Assembly (NCBI GenBank): GCA_021201825.1
Contig: JAJQED010000023.1
Location: 62,001-126,000 of the forward strand
Origin: Alistipes sp.
GTDB lineage: Bacteria; Bacteroidota; Bacteroidia; Bacteroidales; Rikenellaceae
DNA: 64,000 nucleotides
Reading direction: 5' to 3'
The notes beneath the pieces are model-generated. The model did no database searches and was not told the DNA's origin. It saw only the letters and a list, made by a program, of their open reading frames with translations. Shown in pieces: positions 1 through 8,904 of this stretch. Positions within the stretch are counted from its first letter, which is position 1. Every line of letters starts with the position of its first letter. A program made the position numbers and the translations under genes.

Positions 1-2562
1 TTCGTCCAGGATATAGAGCGTATTCCCGGTATCCGTGCGGGCCAGTTCGCTGGAGAGTTTGATCCTCTGGCTCTCGCCCCCCGAGAGGGTCGTACAGGGC
101 TGCCCGAGTTTCAGGTAACCGAGACCGACATCCTGGATGGCCTTGAGTTTCTGGTGTATCTTCGGGATGTTACCGAAAAATTCCACGGCCCTGTTGACCG
201 TCTTATCCAGCACTTCGTTAATGCTCTTGCCCTTGTATTTTACTTCGAGGGTTTCCCGGTTGTAACGGTTGCCGCCGCAGACCTTGCACCTTACGTAAAC
301 ATCGGGCAGGAAGTTCATTTCGATAGTCTGCACACCGGCACCCTTGCACTCCTCGCAACGGCCGCCCTTGACATTAAACGAGAACCTGCCCGCCTTGAAA
401 CCGCGTATCTGTGCGTCGGGGGTCATTTCATACAGCTTGCGTATATCCGAAAATACATTCGAATATGTCGCGGGATTACTGCGCGGGCTTCGGCCTATTG
501 GCGACTGGTCCACTACGACCAGCTTATCGATATTCTCCATCCCTTCGATGGAGGCATGGGCCAGCGGCCGGTCGTACGACCGGTACAGATGCCTGCTCAA
601 AGCAGGCCTAAGGGTATCGTTGACAAGGGTCGATTTGCCGCTGCCGCTCACCCCGGTAACGCATATAAGCTTACCCAGCGGGAATTCCGCCTTGACGTTC
701 TTAAGGTTATTGCCTTTGGCTCCCTTTACGACCAGCGATTTACCCGAGCCCGGGCGCCGTTTGGCCGGGACTTCGATCTTCCGTTTGCCGTTCAGGTAGT
801 CGGCAGTAACGGTGTCGGAAGCGGTTATCTCTTCCAGAGTTCCTTCGGCGACGATATACCCCCCTTTCATCCCCGCCCGGGGACCGACATCCACTATGTG
901 GTCCGCACTGCGGATCATATCCTCATCGTGTTCCACCACAATAACCGAGTTGCCGGCATCCCGCAGCTCCATCAGGGAGTTTATCAGCTTTCGGTTGTCC
1001 CGCTGGTGCAGCCCGATGCTCGGCTCGTCGAGGATATAAAGGACATTTACCAGTTTGGAACCTATCTGGGTCGCAAGCCGTATTCGCTGGCTCTCCCCAC
1101 CCGAAAGCGTCCGGCTGGCACGGCTCAACGACAGGTAACCCAACCCTACATCCACAAGGAACCCGAGTCGTTCCCGTATCTCTTTCAATATCTCCCGGGC
1201 GATACGGGCATCCCGTTCCGGCATCCGCTCCCCGAGACCCTCGCTCCAAGAGTAAAACTCCTCGATATCCATCGCCGATATCTCGGCAATGTTCTTCCCG
1301 TCGATGCGGAACTGGAGCGACTCGGACTTCAGGCGCGTACCCCCGCACAGTTCGCAGTCGCGCCGGAGCATGAACTGCTCCCGCCACTTGGAACCACGGG
1401 CCGAATCTTCCTCCTGCCGTTCGATATATTCGGCGATACCCTCCCAAACGACCATACGGGTACCCTCCGCGTAATTGAAAGCACGTGTATCGATAGCCAT
1501 AGCTTCCGGATCGCCGTAAAGAATGGCATTTAAACCCTGTTCGGGAATATCCCTGACGGGTGTGTCGATCGTAAAACCGTACCGCCGTCCGAGTGCTTCT
1601 ATCTGGGCGAACAGCATGCTGCCGCGATACTTGCCCAGGGGTTCTATTGCCCCCTCTTTTATCGTCTTGCGTTCGTTGGGAATTATCTTTTTAATGTCGA
1701 ATACCGCTTCGTCCCCCAGCCCGTTACAACGGGGACAGGCCCCCTGGGGGGAGTTGAACGAGAACGTATGGGGCGCCGGGTCGTTGAACGACACACCGGT
1801 GGTGGGGCACATCAGGTGCCGGGAATAGTACCTGGCTTCATCGGCCTGGTAATCGTACAGCATCATCGTCCCCTTGCCCTGCCGCATGGCCTCTTTGAGG
1901 CTTTTGGCCAGCCGGTCGCGCGCCTCGGCGTTAACAACAAGGCGGTCAATTACAAGTTCGATATTGTGTATCTTGTACCGGTCGAGCCTCATGCCGCTCT
2001 TTATCTCCTTTACCTCCCCGTCGATCCGGGCATGCAGGTAACCCTTTTTCAGGAACGACTCGAACAGCTCCCGGTAGTGACCCTTACGGCCCTGTATGAC
2101 AGGTGCCAGCAGGGCGACTTTTCGCCCGGTGAAACCCTCCAGGATCAGTTCGATGATCTGGTCGTCGGTATAATGCACCATCTCCTCGCCGGTCTGCGGG
2201 GAATAGGCTCGGGAAGCACGGGCGAAAAGCAGGCGAAGAAAGTCGTTAATCTCGGTTACCGTCCCTACGGTCGAGCGTGGGTTCTTATTGGTGGTCTTTT
2301 GTTCTATGGCGACGACAGGGCTAAGGCCGGTTATTTTGTCCACGTCCGGCCGCTCCATCGAGCCTACGAATTGCCGGGCATACGTAGACAGGGTCTCCAT
2401 ATACCTCCTCTGGCCCTCGGCATAAATGGTGTCGAATGCCAGCGAGGACTTCCCCGAGCCGGACAGCCCGGTCACAACGACCAGCTTGCGGCGGGGGATC
2501 TCCAGGTCTATATTTTTAAGGTTATGGACACGGGCGCCCAGTATCTTGATATCTTCTTTCAC
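1..2562 (-). CDS. uvrA: UvrA, excinuclease ABC subunit A (C-terminus cut off by window edge)
   Basis: DNA damage-recognition ATPase of nucleotide excision repair; it dimerises and loads UvrB at lesions. Translating the minus strand from a GTG at 2562 gives 854 uninterrupted codons to base 1. The first Walker A (GLSGSGKSS) lies near residue 35 and is followed by the UvrA-typical Y-A-E-G-Q-R-R-Y and a second one, GVSGSGKST, about two thirds along. ABC signatures LSGGESQRI occur twice. A zinc-finger pattern CEECKGAG...CKVCGG precedes the second signature. The last visible residues are the second Walker B (YILDE), so roughly 90 residues are missing. The family is about 940 residues, which fits. 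The next gene upstream is a lytic transglycosylase 46 bp away on the same strand. Confidence 0.97.
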   Translation of the reverse strand, partial: MKEDIKILGARVHNLKNIDLEIPRRKLVVVTGLSGSGKSSLAFDTIYAEGQRRYMETLSTYARQFVGSMERPDVDKITGLSPVVAIEQKTTNKNPRSTVGTVTEINDFLRLLFARASRAYSPQTGEEMVHYTDDQIIELILEGFTGRKVALLAPVIQGRKGHYRELFESFLKKGYLHARIDGEVKEIKSGMRLDRYKIHNIELVIDRLVVNAEARDRLAKSLKEAMRQGKGTMMLYDYQADEARYYSRHLMCPTTGVSFNDPAPHTFSFNSPQGACPRCNGLGDEAVFDIKKIIPNERKTIKEGAIEPLGKYRGSMLFAQIEALGRRYGFTIDTPVRDIPEQGLNAILYGDPEAMAIDTRAFNYAEGTRMVVWEGIAEYIERQEEDSARGSKWREQFMLRRDCELCGGTRLKSESLQFRIDGKNIAEISAMDIEEFYSWSEGLGERMPERDARIAREILKEIRERLGFLVDVGLGYLSLSRASRTLSGGESQRIRLATQIGSKLVNVLYILDEPSIGLHQRDNRKLINSLMELRDAGNSVIVVEHDEDMIRSADHIVDVGPRAGMKGGYIVAEGTLEEITASDTVTADYLNGKRKIEVPAKRRPGSGKSLVVKGAKGNNLKNVKAEFPLGKLICVTGVSGSGKSTLVNDTLRPALSRHLYRSYDRPLAHASIEGMENIDKLVVVDQSPIGRSPRSNPATYSNVFSDIRKLYEMTPDAQIRGFKAGRFSFNVKGGRCEECKGAGVQTIEMNFLPDVYVRCKVCGGNRYNRETLEVKYKGKSINEVLDKTVNRAVEFFGNIPKIHQKLKAIQDVGLGYLKLGQPCTTLSGGESQRIKLSSELARTDTGNTLYILDE

Positions 2563-2608
2563 TTATGAAATTATTTCGGAGAGGGTTAGTGGCAGGGCAA
2601 CCAGCCGG

Positions 2609-3493
2609 TCACGGCCTGCGGGTACGAAACCCGTCGCCGGGTATCTTTACTTTAAACGTTCTTCCCGATGGGTTATTGTATTCGTAATCCCTTATCCAAT
2701 GGTTCAACTGCCTAAGCATCTTATAGGTAGTGCCGTTCTCATGCGCTACGTCAGACCATACGATCTTCTTGTCCGACACCTCGACGGTCGTATAGTCGTC
2801 GAGCGGGCGGTAATACTCGTTTTGGGTAATTATGTAACCGTAGGTGAATGGGCTCTCGGTCAGGAGCTTGAGCGACAGTATGCGGAATACGTACCGCTGG
2901 GTCTCCTCCGGCAGGAAAACGTCGTAATAGTCATCCTCTCCCTGCGCTTCGAGGCGGCGGTTGAGCCCTGCGTTCCCGAGGTTGTATGCGGCAGCCGCCA
3001 GGGTCCATGAGCCGTAACGCTTGTAGGATTCCAGTAAGTATTTGCAGGCAGCCTCGGTCGACTTCTCGATATCGAACCGTTCGTCCACCCAGTTATCCAC
3101 CAACAGGCCGTATTGTTTGCCCGTCGCGGGCATTATCTGCCATAGCCCGGCCGCTCCGGCGGACGAGGTTATATTGGGGTTCAAGCCGCTCTCGGCCATA
3201 CACAGGTACTTGAAATCGTCCGGGATACCGTACTTATCCATAATGGGTTCGATAACCAGGAAATAGCGCCGGGTATTGAGCAGAGTAAGCGTGGTCCGGG
3301 AGTGCATATAAAGGGTGACCATCATCTCCCTCTGCAGGCTCTCGTAAACGTCGAAATATTCCAGTGGGACATTTTCGCCGGCGAACTCGAGCCGGTCGGG
3401 TATCTCGGGGAGGGCCAACTTTGCGAACATTCCCTGCCCACTTACGTTCAGGGCAAATGTTATAACCGCGAAAACGGTAGCTGTAAGTTTCAT
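2609..3493 (-). CDS. Exported lytic transglycosylase (MltD/SLT-type)
   Basis: Membrane or periplasmic enzyme that cleaves the MurNAc-GlcNAc glycosidic bond of peptidoglycan to 1,6-anhydro products. The 294-residue product begins with a signal peptide ending near ALNVSGQ (about residue 20). The SLT core starts around residue 80: the catalytic Glu101 sits in MAESGLNP, followed by [19 protein letters not shown] and [10 protein letters not shown], the family hallmarks. No LysM repeats follow, unlike E. coli MltD; the short C-terminal region is LysM-like only in its length. It lies 46 bp upstream of uvrA on the same strand and could be cotranscribed with it. The start follows from the signal peptide position. 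Confidence 0.9.
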   Translation of the reverse strand: MKLTATVFAVITFALNVSGQGMFAKLALPEIPDRLEFAGENVPLEYFDVYESLQREMMVTLYMHSRTTLTLLNTRRYFLVIEPIMDKYGIPDDFKYLCMAESGLNPNITSSAGAAGLWQIMPATGKQYGLLVDNWVDERFDIEKSTEAACKYLLESYKRYGSWTLAAAAYNLGNAGLNRRLEAQGEDDYYDVFLPEETQRYVFRILSLKLLTESPFTYGYIITQNEYYRPLDDYTTVEVSDKKIVWSDVAHENGTTYKMLRQLNHWIRDYEYNNPSGRTFKVKIPGDGFRTRRP

Positions 3494-3567
3494 AATATCC
3501 GGTCAAATTAAGCATGTAAAGTTAGCATACTTTGTTCCAAAACCACTGGTTTCACAACTAAATTGAG

Positions 3568-3575
3568 TAGCTTTG
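3568..3575 (+). promoter_or_regulatory. Candidate -7 box (TAGCTTTG) for the CvfB-like gene
   Basis: Exact match to the Bacteroidota -7 consensus TAnnTTTG. No clear TTG -33 element is at the usual distance. It lies inside the longest possible reading frame of the next gene, which argues for the downstream TTG start at 3611. Confidence 0.4.
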
Positions 3576-3610
3576 CCGGGAATTTGCATTGTATAATAGA
3601 AACGAACCAA

Positions 3611-4447
3611 TTGATACTTAACGGAACATACCATACGCTGACCGTATCGAGGATCTCGGACTTCGGCCTTTACCTTACCGACGGGGAGTCGGAGGTGCTA
3701 TTGCCGAACCGCTATGTCTCGCTCGAGGACAAAGTCGGGGACACCAAAGAGGTTTTCGTGTATAACGACTCCGAGGACCGGCCCGTCGCCACGACAGAGC
3801 GGCCCTATGCGGCCGTCGGGGAGGCCGATTATATGAAAGTCGTAGACAAGACCGTCCACGGGGCGTTCCTTGACTGGGGATTGACCGGCAAAGACCTGTT
3901 CCTTCCCAACCGTAACATGGTCGGCAAAGTCGAGCCGGGCCAGCGGTACGTGGTTTTCGTCTACCGGGACAAGCTCTCGGGCCGTGCAGTGGCCACTATG
4001 CTACTGCGGGAACATATTTCTAACGATACCGTCCCATATTCCAAAGGGGACAGGGTGAATATACTCGTAGCCCTGCGAACCGAGAAAGGCTACCGGGTTG
4101 TTATAGACAACCGGCACTGGGGAATGATTTACGACAACCAGCTGTTCTCTCCCCTCCGTTTGGGCGAACGCCGGGAAGCGTGGGTCCGTAAAATTACCGA
4201 GGATAACCGTATAGACCTCAGCCTCCAACAGGAGGGGTATGACGAGGTTCAAGCATCTGCGATGAGACTGGGCAAGTTGCTTCACCAGGCGGGCGGCTTC
4301 CTGCCCATTAACGACCGGAGCGAACCTGGGCTTGTGGCCGAGAAAACCGGGATGAGCAAAAAAGTCTTCAAACGTGCGGCGGGCTACCTGATGAAACGCG
4401 GTGCCGTGGCGATGGACGACCGGGGAATAAGCCTTACCGAAGAGTGA
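3611..4447 (+). CDS. S1-domain RNA-binding protein, CvfB-like
   Basis: Cytoplasmic RNA-binding protein of the CvfB/YitL family, with S1-like beta-barrel repeats followed by a winged helix. The product is 278 residues with the proposed TTG start at 3611. Visible S1-type segments are VSRISDFGLYLTDG (N-terminal), then DKTVHGAFLDWGLTGKDLFL, a canonical S1 motif, and a third near GERREAWVRKITEDNRIDLS. The C-terminus (LGKLLHQAGGFLPINDRS, then a helix ending KRAAGYLMKRGAV) matches the winged-helix end of CvfB. The frame is open back to a TTG at 3563, but family members start just before the N-G-x-Y segment and a -7 box overlaps the extra codons, so 3611 is preferred. Its stop overlaps the leader of the methyltransferase. 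Confidence 0.85.
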   Translation: MILNGTYHTLTVSRISDFGLYLTDGESEVLLPNRYVSLEDKVGDTKEVFVYNDSEDRPVATTERPYAAVGEADYMKVVDKTVHGAFLDWGLTGKDLFLPNRNMVGKVEPGQRYVVFVYRDKLSGRAVATMLLREHISNDTVPYSKGDRVNILVALRTEKGYRVVIDNRHWGMIYDNQLFSPLRLGERREAWVRKITEDNRIDLSLQQEGYDEVQASAMRLGKLLHQAGGFLPINDRSEPGLVAEKTGMSKKVFKRAAGYLMKRGAVAMDDRGISLTEE

Positions 4448-4455
4448 TACCGGCA

Positions 4456-5226
4456 ATGAAAAAGATCCAGAGCGCGGAAAGGGTGTCGCAGACGGACCTG
4501 TCTGATAATTTCGTCTACCAGCGTTCCCTGCTTGCATACCATGAGGCGGCTTCACGGATAGGCGGCCGGGTGCTGGAGATCGGCACGGGCAGCGGTTATG
4601 GCATATCGCTGGTTTCGCCCGGCTGCGAGTCTTACATCACTGTGGACAAGAACCGCCCAGCGATCGACCTCACGCCCTACCCCAACGTCGAATTCCGGCA
4701 GATGAGGGTCCCCCCGCTGGAGGGTTTCGAAACCGGTTCGTTCGATTTCGTTATCACGTTCCAGGTCATAGAACATATACGCCGGGACTTCCTGTTCCTG
4801 TCGGAAATCCACCGGGTATTAAGGCCGGGAGGGAAGCTTATTATTACTACCCCGAACAAAAGGATGTCCCTGACCCGCAACCCATGGCATGTCAGGGAAT
4901 ATACGGCAGACGAGTTCCAGAACCTGCTGTCATGTAATTTCAGTTCGGTTGAAGCCCTTGGGGTGTTCGGGCATGATAACGTTATGGAATATTACCGGCG
5001 CAATAAAGAGGCAGTCGAGAAGATAGCGCGGCTGGACCCGTTCGATCTGCAGCACCGGCTGCCCCGGTGGATGCTCCAGCTCCCTTACGACGTTATGAAC
5101 CGGGTAAACCGCCGGCGCCTGCTGGTCCGCAACCGGGAGCTGACCACCCATATCAAGATGAACGATTATTTTATCGCCCCGGCCGCCGACGAGTGTTTCG
5201 ACCTGTTCTATATCGCTGAAAAATAA
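4456..5226 (+). CDS. Class I SAM-dependent methyltransferase
   Basis: Probable small-molecule or lipid methyltransferase of the Methyltransf_11 type; the substrate is unknown. In 256 residues the SAM-binding glycine loop is VLEIGTGSGYGISL (motif I), then an acidic strand end (TVDKN), FDFVITFQVIEHI (motif post-I/IV with the E-H pair) and VLRPGGKLIITTPN (motif VI). The C-terminal 90 residues, rich in Arg and Tyr, form a variable substrate-binding part. A GTG at 4444 overlaps the upstream stop, but the ATG at 4456 is a more ordinary start. It is coupled to the CvfB-like gene and converges on the CDF exporter gene with only 9 bp between the stops. Confidence 0.88.
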   Translation: MKKIQSAERVSQTDLSDNFVYQRSLLAYHEAASRIGGRVLEIGTGSGYGISLVSPGCESYITVDKNRPAIDLTPYPNVEFRQMRVPPLEGFETGSFDFVITFQVIEHIRRDFLFLSEIHRVLRPGGKLIITTPNKRMSLTRNPWHVREYTADEFQNLLSCNFSSVEALGVFGHDNVMEYYRRNKEAVEKIARLDPFDLQHRLPRWMLQLPYDVMNRVNRRRLLVRNRELTTHIKMNDYFIAPAADECFDLFYIAEK

Positions 5227-5235
5227 CTTCCCTGA

Positions 5236-6180
5236 TTATTCCGGTCCGGTTTTCTCGAGGTGCTTCCTCTCTATCCCGTATATTTCCTCCTTGTGGCAGA
5301 CCCCGGCAGGCTCCACGTGAACCACGATATCGTAAACGTTATCCACACTATTGCGTATGCTCTGTTCCACGTTTTCGGCTATGGCATGAGCCTGGTCGAG
5401 GGTAATGCTACCGTCGGCCTCGATATCGAGCGAGATCATATAGAGGTTGCCGATCTGCCGAGACCGTACCCGGTGCGGATTAGAGGCCCCATCCACCCGT
5501 TCCACGGCCTCGAATATCTTATCGTAAACTTTAATATCCCGTACCCCGTCCATAAGTTCGGTATTGGAGTCGATAAATATCTGGATGGAGGTGCGGATGA
5601 TAAAGAAACTGATAAGCAGGCTGGTTACGGCATCCAGGATGGGAAGTCTCAGGATAAAGGTGAAGAAAAGGCCGAGCAATACGCCTGCCGAGATCAGCAC
5701 GTCGCTGCGCATATTTTTGGCATTGGCGATGAGCAGGCTGCTTTTTGCCCTGTTCCCTTGCCGGTACTGGTACAGGGAAAGTAGCAGCTTCCCGCCGATA
5801 GAGAAAACCGTTACCCAAATGGCCAGCATACCGGGCATCTGTCTCGGGCCGTCGGAGAAGATGCGCGCCAGGGAAGCTACGAGCATCTGTATCCCGGCAT
5901 AAAAGATCACCAGCGAGAGAACCATAGTGGCTATGCCCTCGGCTTTCTGGTAACTGTAAACATATTTGGGATTGGGCTTACGACGGATTATCCCGGCCGT
6001 GAACAGCATGACGACGGAGATGAGCACGTCCGTGGCCGAATCGATACCGTCCGAAAGGACGGCAAGGCTGCCCGAGAAGAATCCTGTAGCGATCTTCAGT
6101 CCCGACAATATGAAATTGCCGATAGTGCTGACCCATGAGGCCCTTACCAATATCTCGTTGCGTTTACCGTCCTGATCCAT
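5236..6180 (-). CDS. Cation diffusion facilitator (CDF) metal exporter
   Basis: Inner-membrane divalent-metal/proton antiporter of the CDF (FieF/MntE/YiiP) family, 314 residues from the ATG at 6180. About six membrane helices occupy the first 200 residues, then a cytoplasmic ferredoxin-like domain with VDNVYDIVVHVEP. The transport site is readable: the helix-2 pair Asp47/Asp51 (DSATD) and the helix-5 pair Asn156/Asp160 (NMRSD). Zinc exporters normally have His at the Asn position, so metal choice may differ (for example Mn or Fe); this is an inference. The frame is open to a TTG at 6199-6201, but a -7 box covers that TTG, so the ATG is chosen. Confidence 0.9.
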   Translation of the reverse strand: MDQDGKRNEILVRASWVSTIGNFILSGLKIATGFFSGSLAVLSDGIDSATDVLISVVMLFTAGIIRRKPNPKYVYSYQKAEGIATMVLSLVIFYAGIQMLVASLARIFSDGPRQMPGMLAIWVTVFSIGGKLLLSLYQYRQGNRAKSSLLIANAKNMRSDVLISAGVLLGLFFTFILRLPILDAVTSLLISFFIIRTSIQIFIDSNTELMDGVRDIKVYDKIFEAVERVDGASNPHRVRSRQIGNLYMISLDIEADGSITLDQAHAIAENVEQSIRNSVDNVYDIVVHVEPAGVCHKEEIYGIERKHLEKTGPE

Positions 6181-6198
6181 ACTATGCGCCGTATCAGG

Positions 6199-6206
6199 CA
6201 AATTTA
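6199..6206 (-). promoter_or_regulatory. -7 box (TAAATTTG) of the CDF exporter gene
   Basis: Exact TAnnTTTG match on the minus strand, 18 bp before the ATG at 6180. No convincing -33 TTG is seen at the expected spacing. Confidence 0.4.
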
Positions 6207-6232
6207 CTCAAATTACCCCGAACCGTAAAAAT

Positions 6233-6267
6233 AAAAAGTCCCACCGCGCCAGCGTATGGGACTTTTT
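6233..6267 (-). terminator. Terminator downstream of the small membrane protein gene
   Basis: Arms AAAAAGTCCCA (6233-6243) and TGGGACTTTTT (6257-6267) form an 11-bp stem with a 13-nt loop. The A/T-rich flanks let it work in either direction. It directly follows the stop of the gene at 6283-6510. Confidence 0.75.
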
Positions 6268-6282
6268 GACCTATCCGGCACC

Positions 6283-6510
6283 TTAGTCGTGGCCCTCGGT
6301 CTTTACGATCTTGTTGTAGATACCCATGATCAACAGGGGTGCGGCCCACTGGCCGATGAACAGGGCCGTTTTGCCTTTTTTGAGGCAGTGCAGGGTAAGC
6401 GACCCGGCCATTGCGGCAAGCGCGGCCGAAAGATAAATTATCGATGGTACGTCAGCAGTGTGTTTTTCGATCTCTTTTGTCAGTTTACCCTCGCGGTGGT
6501 GCTTTTTCAT
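6283..6510 (-). CDS. Small two-helix membrane protein, unknown function
   Basis: 75 residues, not recognised as a named family. The N-terminus is basic (MKKHHREGKLTKEIEKH). Two hydrophobic segments follow, about residues 23-43 (IIYLSAALAAMAGSLTLH) and 48-66 (TALFIGQWAAPLLIMGIYN), ending in the short polar tail KIVKTEGHD. This gives a hairpin topology with both ends probably cytoplasmic. Evidence that it is a real gene: a membrane-protein pattern, a perfect terminator right after the stop and no better overlapping frame. It stands alone between the CDF gene and the next hypothetical gene on the same strand. Confidence 0.65.
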   Translation of the reverse strand: MKKHHREGKLTKEIEKHTADVPSIIYLSAALAAMAGSLTLHCLKKGKTALFIGQWAAPLLIMGIYNKIVKTEGHD

Positions 6511-6609
6511 AATAACATTATTTTAACCGGTTAATACTATTTTTCGATCTGCGCCGGACTATCCGTGCGCCTTTACCGGCTATTTAATGCAACTATAATA
6601 CCAACCCCG

Positions 6610-7101
6610 TTACTGCGGAAACACTACGGGAAGGTCCGAACCGACGCTCGAGGCGGGAGAAATATTGATAATTTCGTCCACAATATAGCGCGAATAGCCG
6701 CGCCACGGCAGGGCTCCGAAGTATTCTTTATAGTGTAATTCCACGATCTGGCCACCGGCATGCATCAGTTTTTCGGCGACATCTTTTTTTGCCACCGAAA
6801 AAACGAACTGGTTGGATTGTATCCCCCCGGTCTGGTCCGACTGGAAGCCGCTCTGGATCAGTTTGCCCTCATAGGTTTTAAAGACAACTCCCTTGTAAAC
6901 CACATAGTTGAGCTGACCGGTCTTAACACCCTCTCCGAAAGGATAATAAAACCGGACCGCAAAGAAAATCCCCATCAGCAATACGACTATCACAATAGAA
7001 ATATTCCTCAGTCGGCGCCATTTACGTTTACGCTCGCCGCGCCGCTCGGCTTTGGCTTCTTCCCGGTTCCGTTCCGCTGTTTTCTTGTCGATTTCCGTCA
7101 T
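6610..7101 (-). CDS. Conserved single-pass membrane protein, unknown function
   Basis: 163 residues from the ATG at 7101. The first 33 residues are very basic (AERNREEAKAERRGERKRKW). One membrane helix follows (SIVIVVLLMGIFFAVRFYYP, about residues 35-55), then a soluble domain of roughly 110 residues placed outside the cytoplasm by the positive-inside rule. The segment EGVKTGQLNYVVYKGVVFKT and the following YEGKLIQSG resemble a conserved Bacteroidales family I know only as an uncharacterised protein, sometimes misnamed 6-phosphogluconate dehydrogenase; nothing here supports that enzyme. The frame extends upstream to 7128, but the ATG before TEIDKKTAE is the likelier start. Function unknown. 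Confidence 0.7.
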   Translation of the reverse strand: MTEIDKKTAERNREEAKAERRGERKRKWRRLRNISIVIVVLLMGIFFAVRFYYPFGEGVKTGQLNYVVYKGVVFKTYEGKLIQSGFQSDQTGGIQSNQFVFSVAKKDVAEKLMHAGGQIVELHYKEYFGALPWRGYSRYIVDEIINISPASSVGSDLPVVFPQ

Positions 7102-7236
7102 ATTTATAGTTTTACTGAATACCAGCAAACCCCGCGCCAGAGGGTTTCGGCCCGGGAATATCCTCTTTTCTCAGAAATGCGGCCGGCAGATTTCCGATGA
7201 GAGACATCCCGGTAATATTCGGTAAATACAAATAAA

Positions 7237-7263
7237 AGCACCGTATTCATGGAATACGGTGCT
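7237..7263 (-). terminator. Terminator after tRNA-Lys
   Basis: Perfect 12-bp stem AGCACCGTATTC (7237-7248) / GAATACGGTGCT (7252-7263) with a 3-nt loop. On the minus strand it is followed by TTTTATTTG, and on the plus strand by TTTTTGTTTTG, so it could act both ways. It lies 11 bp after the tRNA 3' end. Confidence 0.8.
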
Positions 7264-7273
7264 TTTTGTTTTG

Positions 7274-7346
7274 TGGATCCCGTGGGGTTCGAACCCACGA
7301 CCCCAACATTAAGAGTGTCGTGCTCTACCAGCTGAGCTAGAGATCC
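7274..7346 (-). tRNA. tRNA-Lys (anticodon CTT)
   Basis: The 73-nt minus-strand cloverleaf can be drawn completely: acceptor GGATCTC/GGGATCC with one T-G pair and discriminator A, D-arm GCTCAGCTGGTAGAGC, anticodon stem CGACA/TGTTG around loop CTCTTAA (anticodon CTT, Lys), and T-arm GTGGG-TTCGAAC-CCCAC. The 3' CCA is not encoded and must be added by CCA-transferase. A strong hairpin terminator follows. Confidence 0.97.
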
Positions 7347-7481
7347 GTTGGCGCATCCGCTTCCGCGGATGCAGGTGCAAAGATAATCCTTATGCGAAAA
7401 ATTACAAAATTATCCCGCGGAATTAATTAACAGCTTCCTGCGGGCCGGATATATTATACCGGGTTAAACCGGAGAATACCG

Positions 7482-8813
7482 CTATTCGTATTGCCCGCTG
7501 TGCAGGGCGGCCACTTCGCGCGGGGTCAAAAAGCGCCATGCCCCCCGTTTGAGGTTCTTCTTGGTAAGGCCGGCGAAATAAACCCTGTCGAGTTTATGGA
7601 CCTGGTATCCGAAATGTTCGAAAATACGCCGTACGATCCGGTTGCGGCCGGAATGTATCTCGATGCCGATCTCCCTCGGATCGTCGTTCACATAGTCTAT
7701 ATTATCGGCCCGTATAAACCCATCGTCGAGTTCTATTCCGGCCGCTATCGCGTCCCGGTCGGCCGGGGCCAGTCCCTTGTCGAGGGTAACCTGGTACACC
7801 TTTTTCTTTTCGTAGGACGGATGGGTCAGCTTGGTGGTCATTTCGCCGTCGTTGGTAATGAGCAGCACACCCATACTGTTTTTGTCGAGCCTGCCAACCG
7901 GGTACACCCGCTCCTTGACGGCATTCTTCAATATCTCCATTACCGTTTTTTCGGCATGGGGATCGTCGAGCGACGTAACATACCCTTTCGGTTTGTTCAT
8001 CACGATATATACCTTGTTCTCGCCCCGCACGATCGCTCCGTCATAACGTACCTCGTCCCCGGGCTGCACTTTTGAACCCAGTTCGGTGACCACGGCCCCG
8101 TTTATCGTGACCAGCCCCGCGGTGATCAGCTCGTCCGCCTCCCGGCGCGAGCATATTCCCGACATCGAGAGGTAACGGTTCAACCTTATTTCGGTTTGCT
8201 GGCGCTCACGGGGATATTTAGGGTAATTCTCGGGTGTGAACCGGGGTTTGGCATTACGGCCCGGACCTTTGCCACCCTGTTTCTGGAAGCCGGGTTTTCC
8301 CTGCCCCTGATACCGGCCGCCGGGCCGGGGGGCGGCCCCGTAACTTTTATTTTTATTGTATCCTCCCTCACGGTTTCGGCTGTCGCCATACCCACCCTGT
8401 TTGGACTGGGGCCGGTTGGGATCCCGTTCGTAATTCGACGGGCGGTAAGGTTTACGCTCGCCTGTCTTAGCGCCGTAACGGTCATTCCCATACCGTTCGT
8501 TTCCGTAACGGTCTCCGCGATTGGCGGAAGAGCCATAGCTGTTATCCCGGCGGGTGGGCTGCCCCCCGGTCCTAAGTTTATTATCCGGTGTGAAGTTGGG
8601 ATTGTACGAGCGCCTTTCACCCGTAGCAGGTGATCCGTACTCTTTTTTTTCGATACGCCCCGGTGCTTTTTCGACGCGAGTGATACGTTTTCGCTTATCT
8701 TTGCCGAACCTCGACAAGGCATCTTTTTTCCCGGAGTTCGTGTCTTCCCGACCGGAACCCTCAGCCGCCCCCTGGACGGTTTCCCCGCACCCTGCGGGAT
8801 CGTTTTCTTTCAT
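7482..8813 (-). CDS. rluB: RsuA/RluB-family 23S rRNA pseudouridine synthase with long basic N-terminal extension
   Basis: Isomerises uridine to pseudouridine in rRNA. The 443-residue product has a Gly/Asn/Arg/Tyr-rich low-complexity tail over residues 1-205 (for example RYGNERYGNDRYG), then an S4 RNA-binding domain (RLNRYLSMSGICSRREADEL, about 210-255) and the catalytic domain. The catalytic Asp310 lies in VGRLDKNSMGVLL, with NKPKGYVTS and RNRIVRRIFEHFGY as further family motifs. E. coli RluB has its extension at the C-terminus; N-terminal extensions of this kind are common in Bacteroidales. The exact target uridine cannot be told from sequence (RluB versus RluF or RsuA). It is transcribed divergently from the MalY-like gene. 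Confidence 0.92.
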   Translation of the reverse strand: MKENDPAGCGETVQGAAEGSGREDTNSGKKDALSRFGKDKRKRITRVEKAPGRIEKKEYGSPATGERRSYNPNFTPDNKLRTGGQPTRRDNSYGSSANRGDRYGNERYGNDRYGAKTGERKPYRPSNYERDPNRPQSKQGGYGDSRNREGGYNKNKSYGAAPRPGGRYQGQGKPGFQKQGGKGPGRNAKPRFTPENYPKYPRERQQTEIRLNRYLSMSGICSRREADELITAGLVTINGAVVTELGSKVQPGDEVRYDGAIVRGENKVYIVMNKPKGYVTSLDDPHAEKTVMEILKNAVKERVYPVGRLDKNSMGVLLITNDGEMTTKLTHPSYEKKKVYQVTLDKGLAPADRDAIAAGIELDDGFIRADNIDYVNDDPREIGIEIHSGRNRIVRRIFEHFGYQVHKLDRVYFAGLTKKNLKRGAWRFLTPREVAALHSGQYE

Positions 8814-8833
8814 CGTACATTAAGTGTTTGACC

Positions 8834-8865
8834 TTGAACAAAGGTATGATTATTTATTATATTTG
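8834..8865 (+). promoter_or_regulatory. Promoter of the MalY/PatB-like gene
   Basis: TTG at 8834-8836 and TATATTTG at 8858-8865, with a 21-bp spacer, match the Bacteroidota -33/-7 pattern. The promoter lies inside the long open frame upstream of 8905, which fixes the start at that ATG. Confidence 0.65.
8839..8846 (-). promoter_or_regulatory. -7 box (TACCTTTG) for rluB
   Basis: Exact TAnnTTTG match on the minus strand, 25 bp before the rluB ATG at 8813. It is interleaved with the divergent promoter at 8834-8865. Confidence 0.5.
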
Positions 8866-8904
8866 CGTCACGATTTAAGTTTGATAAATAGATTTAAAGG
8901 GCCG

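Noticed and set aside
154-2568. Two long plus-strand frames (459 and 266 residues) in the first 2.6 kb
   Set aside because: They are shadows of uvrA, whose Walker and signature motifs are complete on the minus strand.
6610-7101. 6-phosphogluconate dehydrogenase annotation for this protein family
   Set aside because: At 163 residues with one membrane helix and no Rossmann motif, the protein cannot be that enzyme. I regard the name as a propagated error.
8176-8600. Repetitive-looking stretch resembling a CRISPR or tandem repeat
   Set aside because: The repetition comes from codons for Gly/Arg/Asn/Tyr in the rluB tail. Units are irregular and there are no spacers of constant length. No CRISPR array or cas gene was seen in the window.
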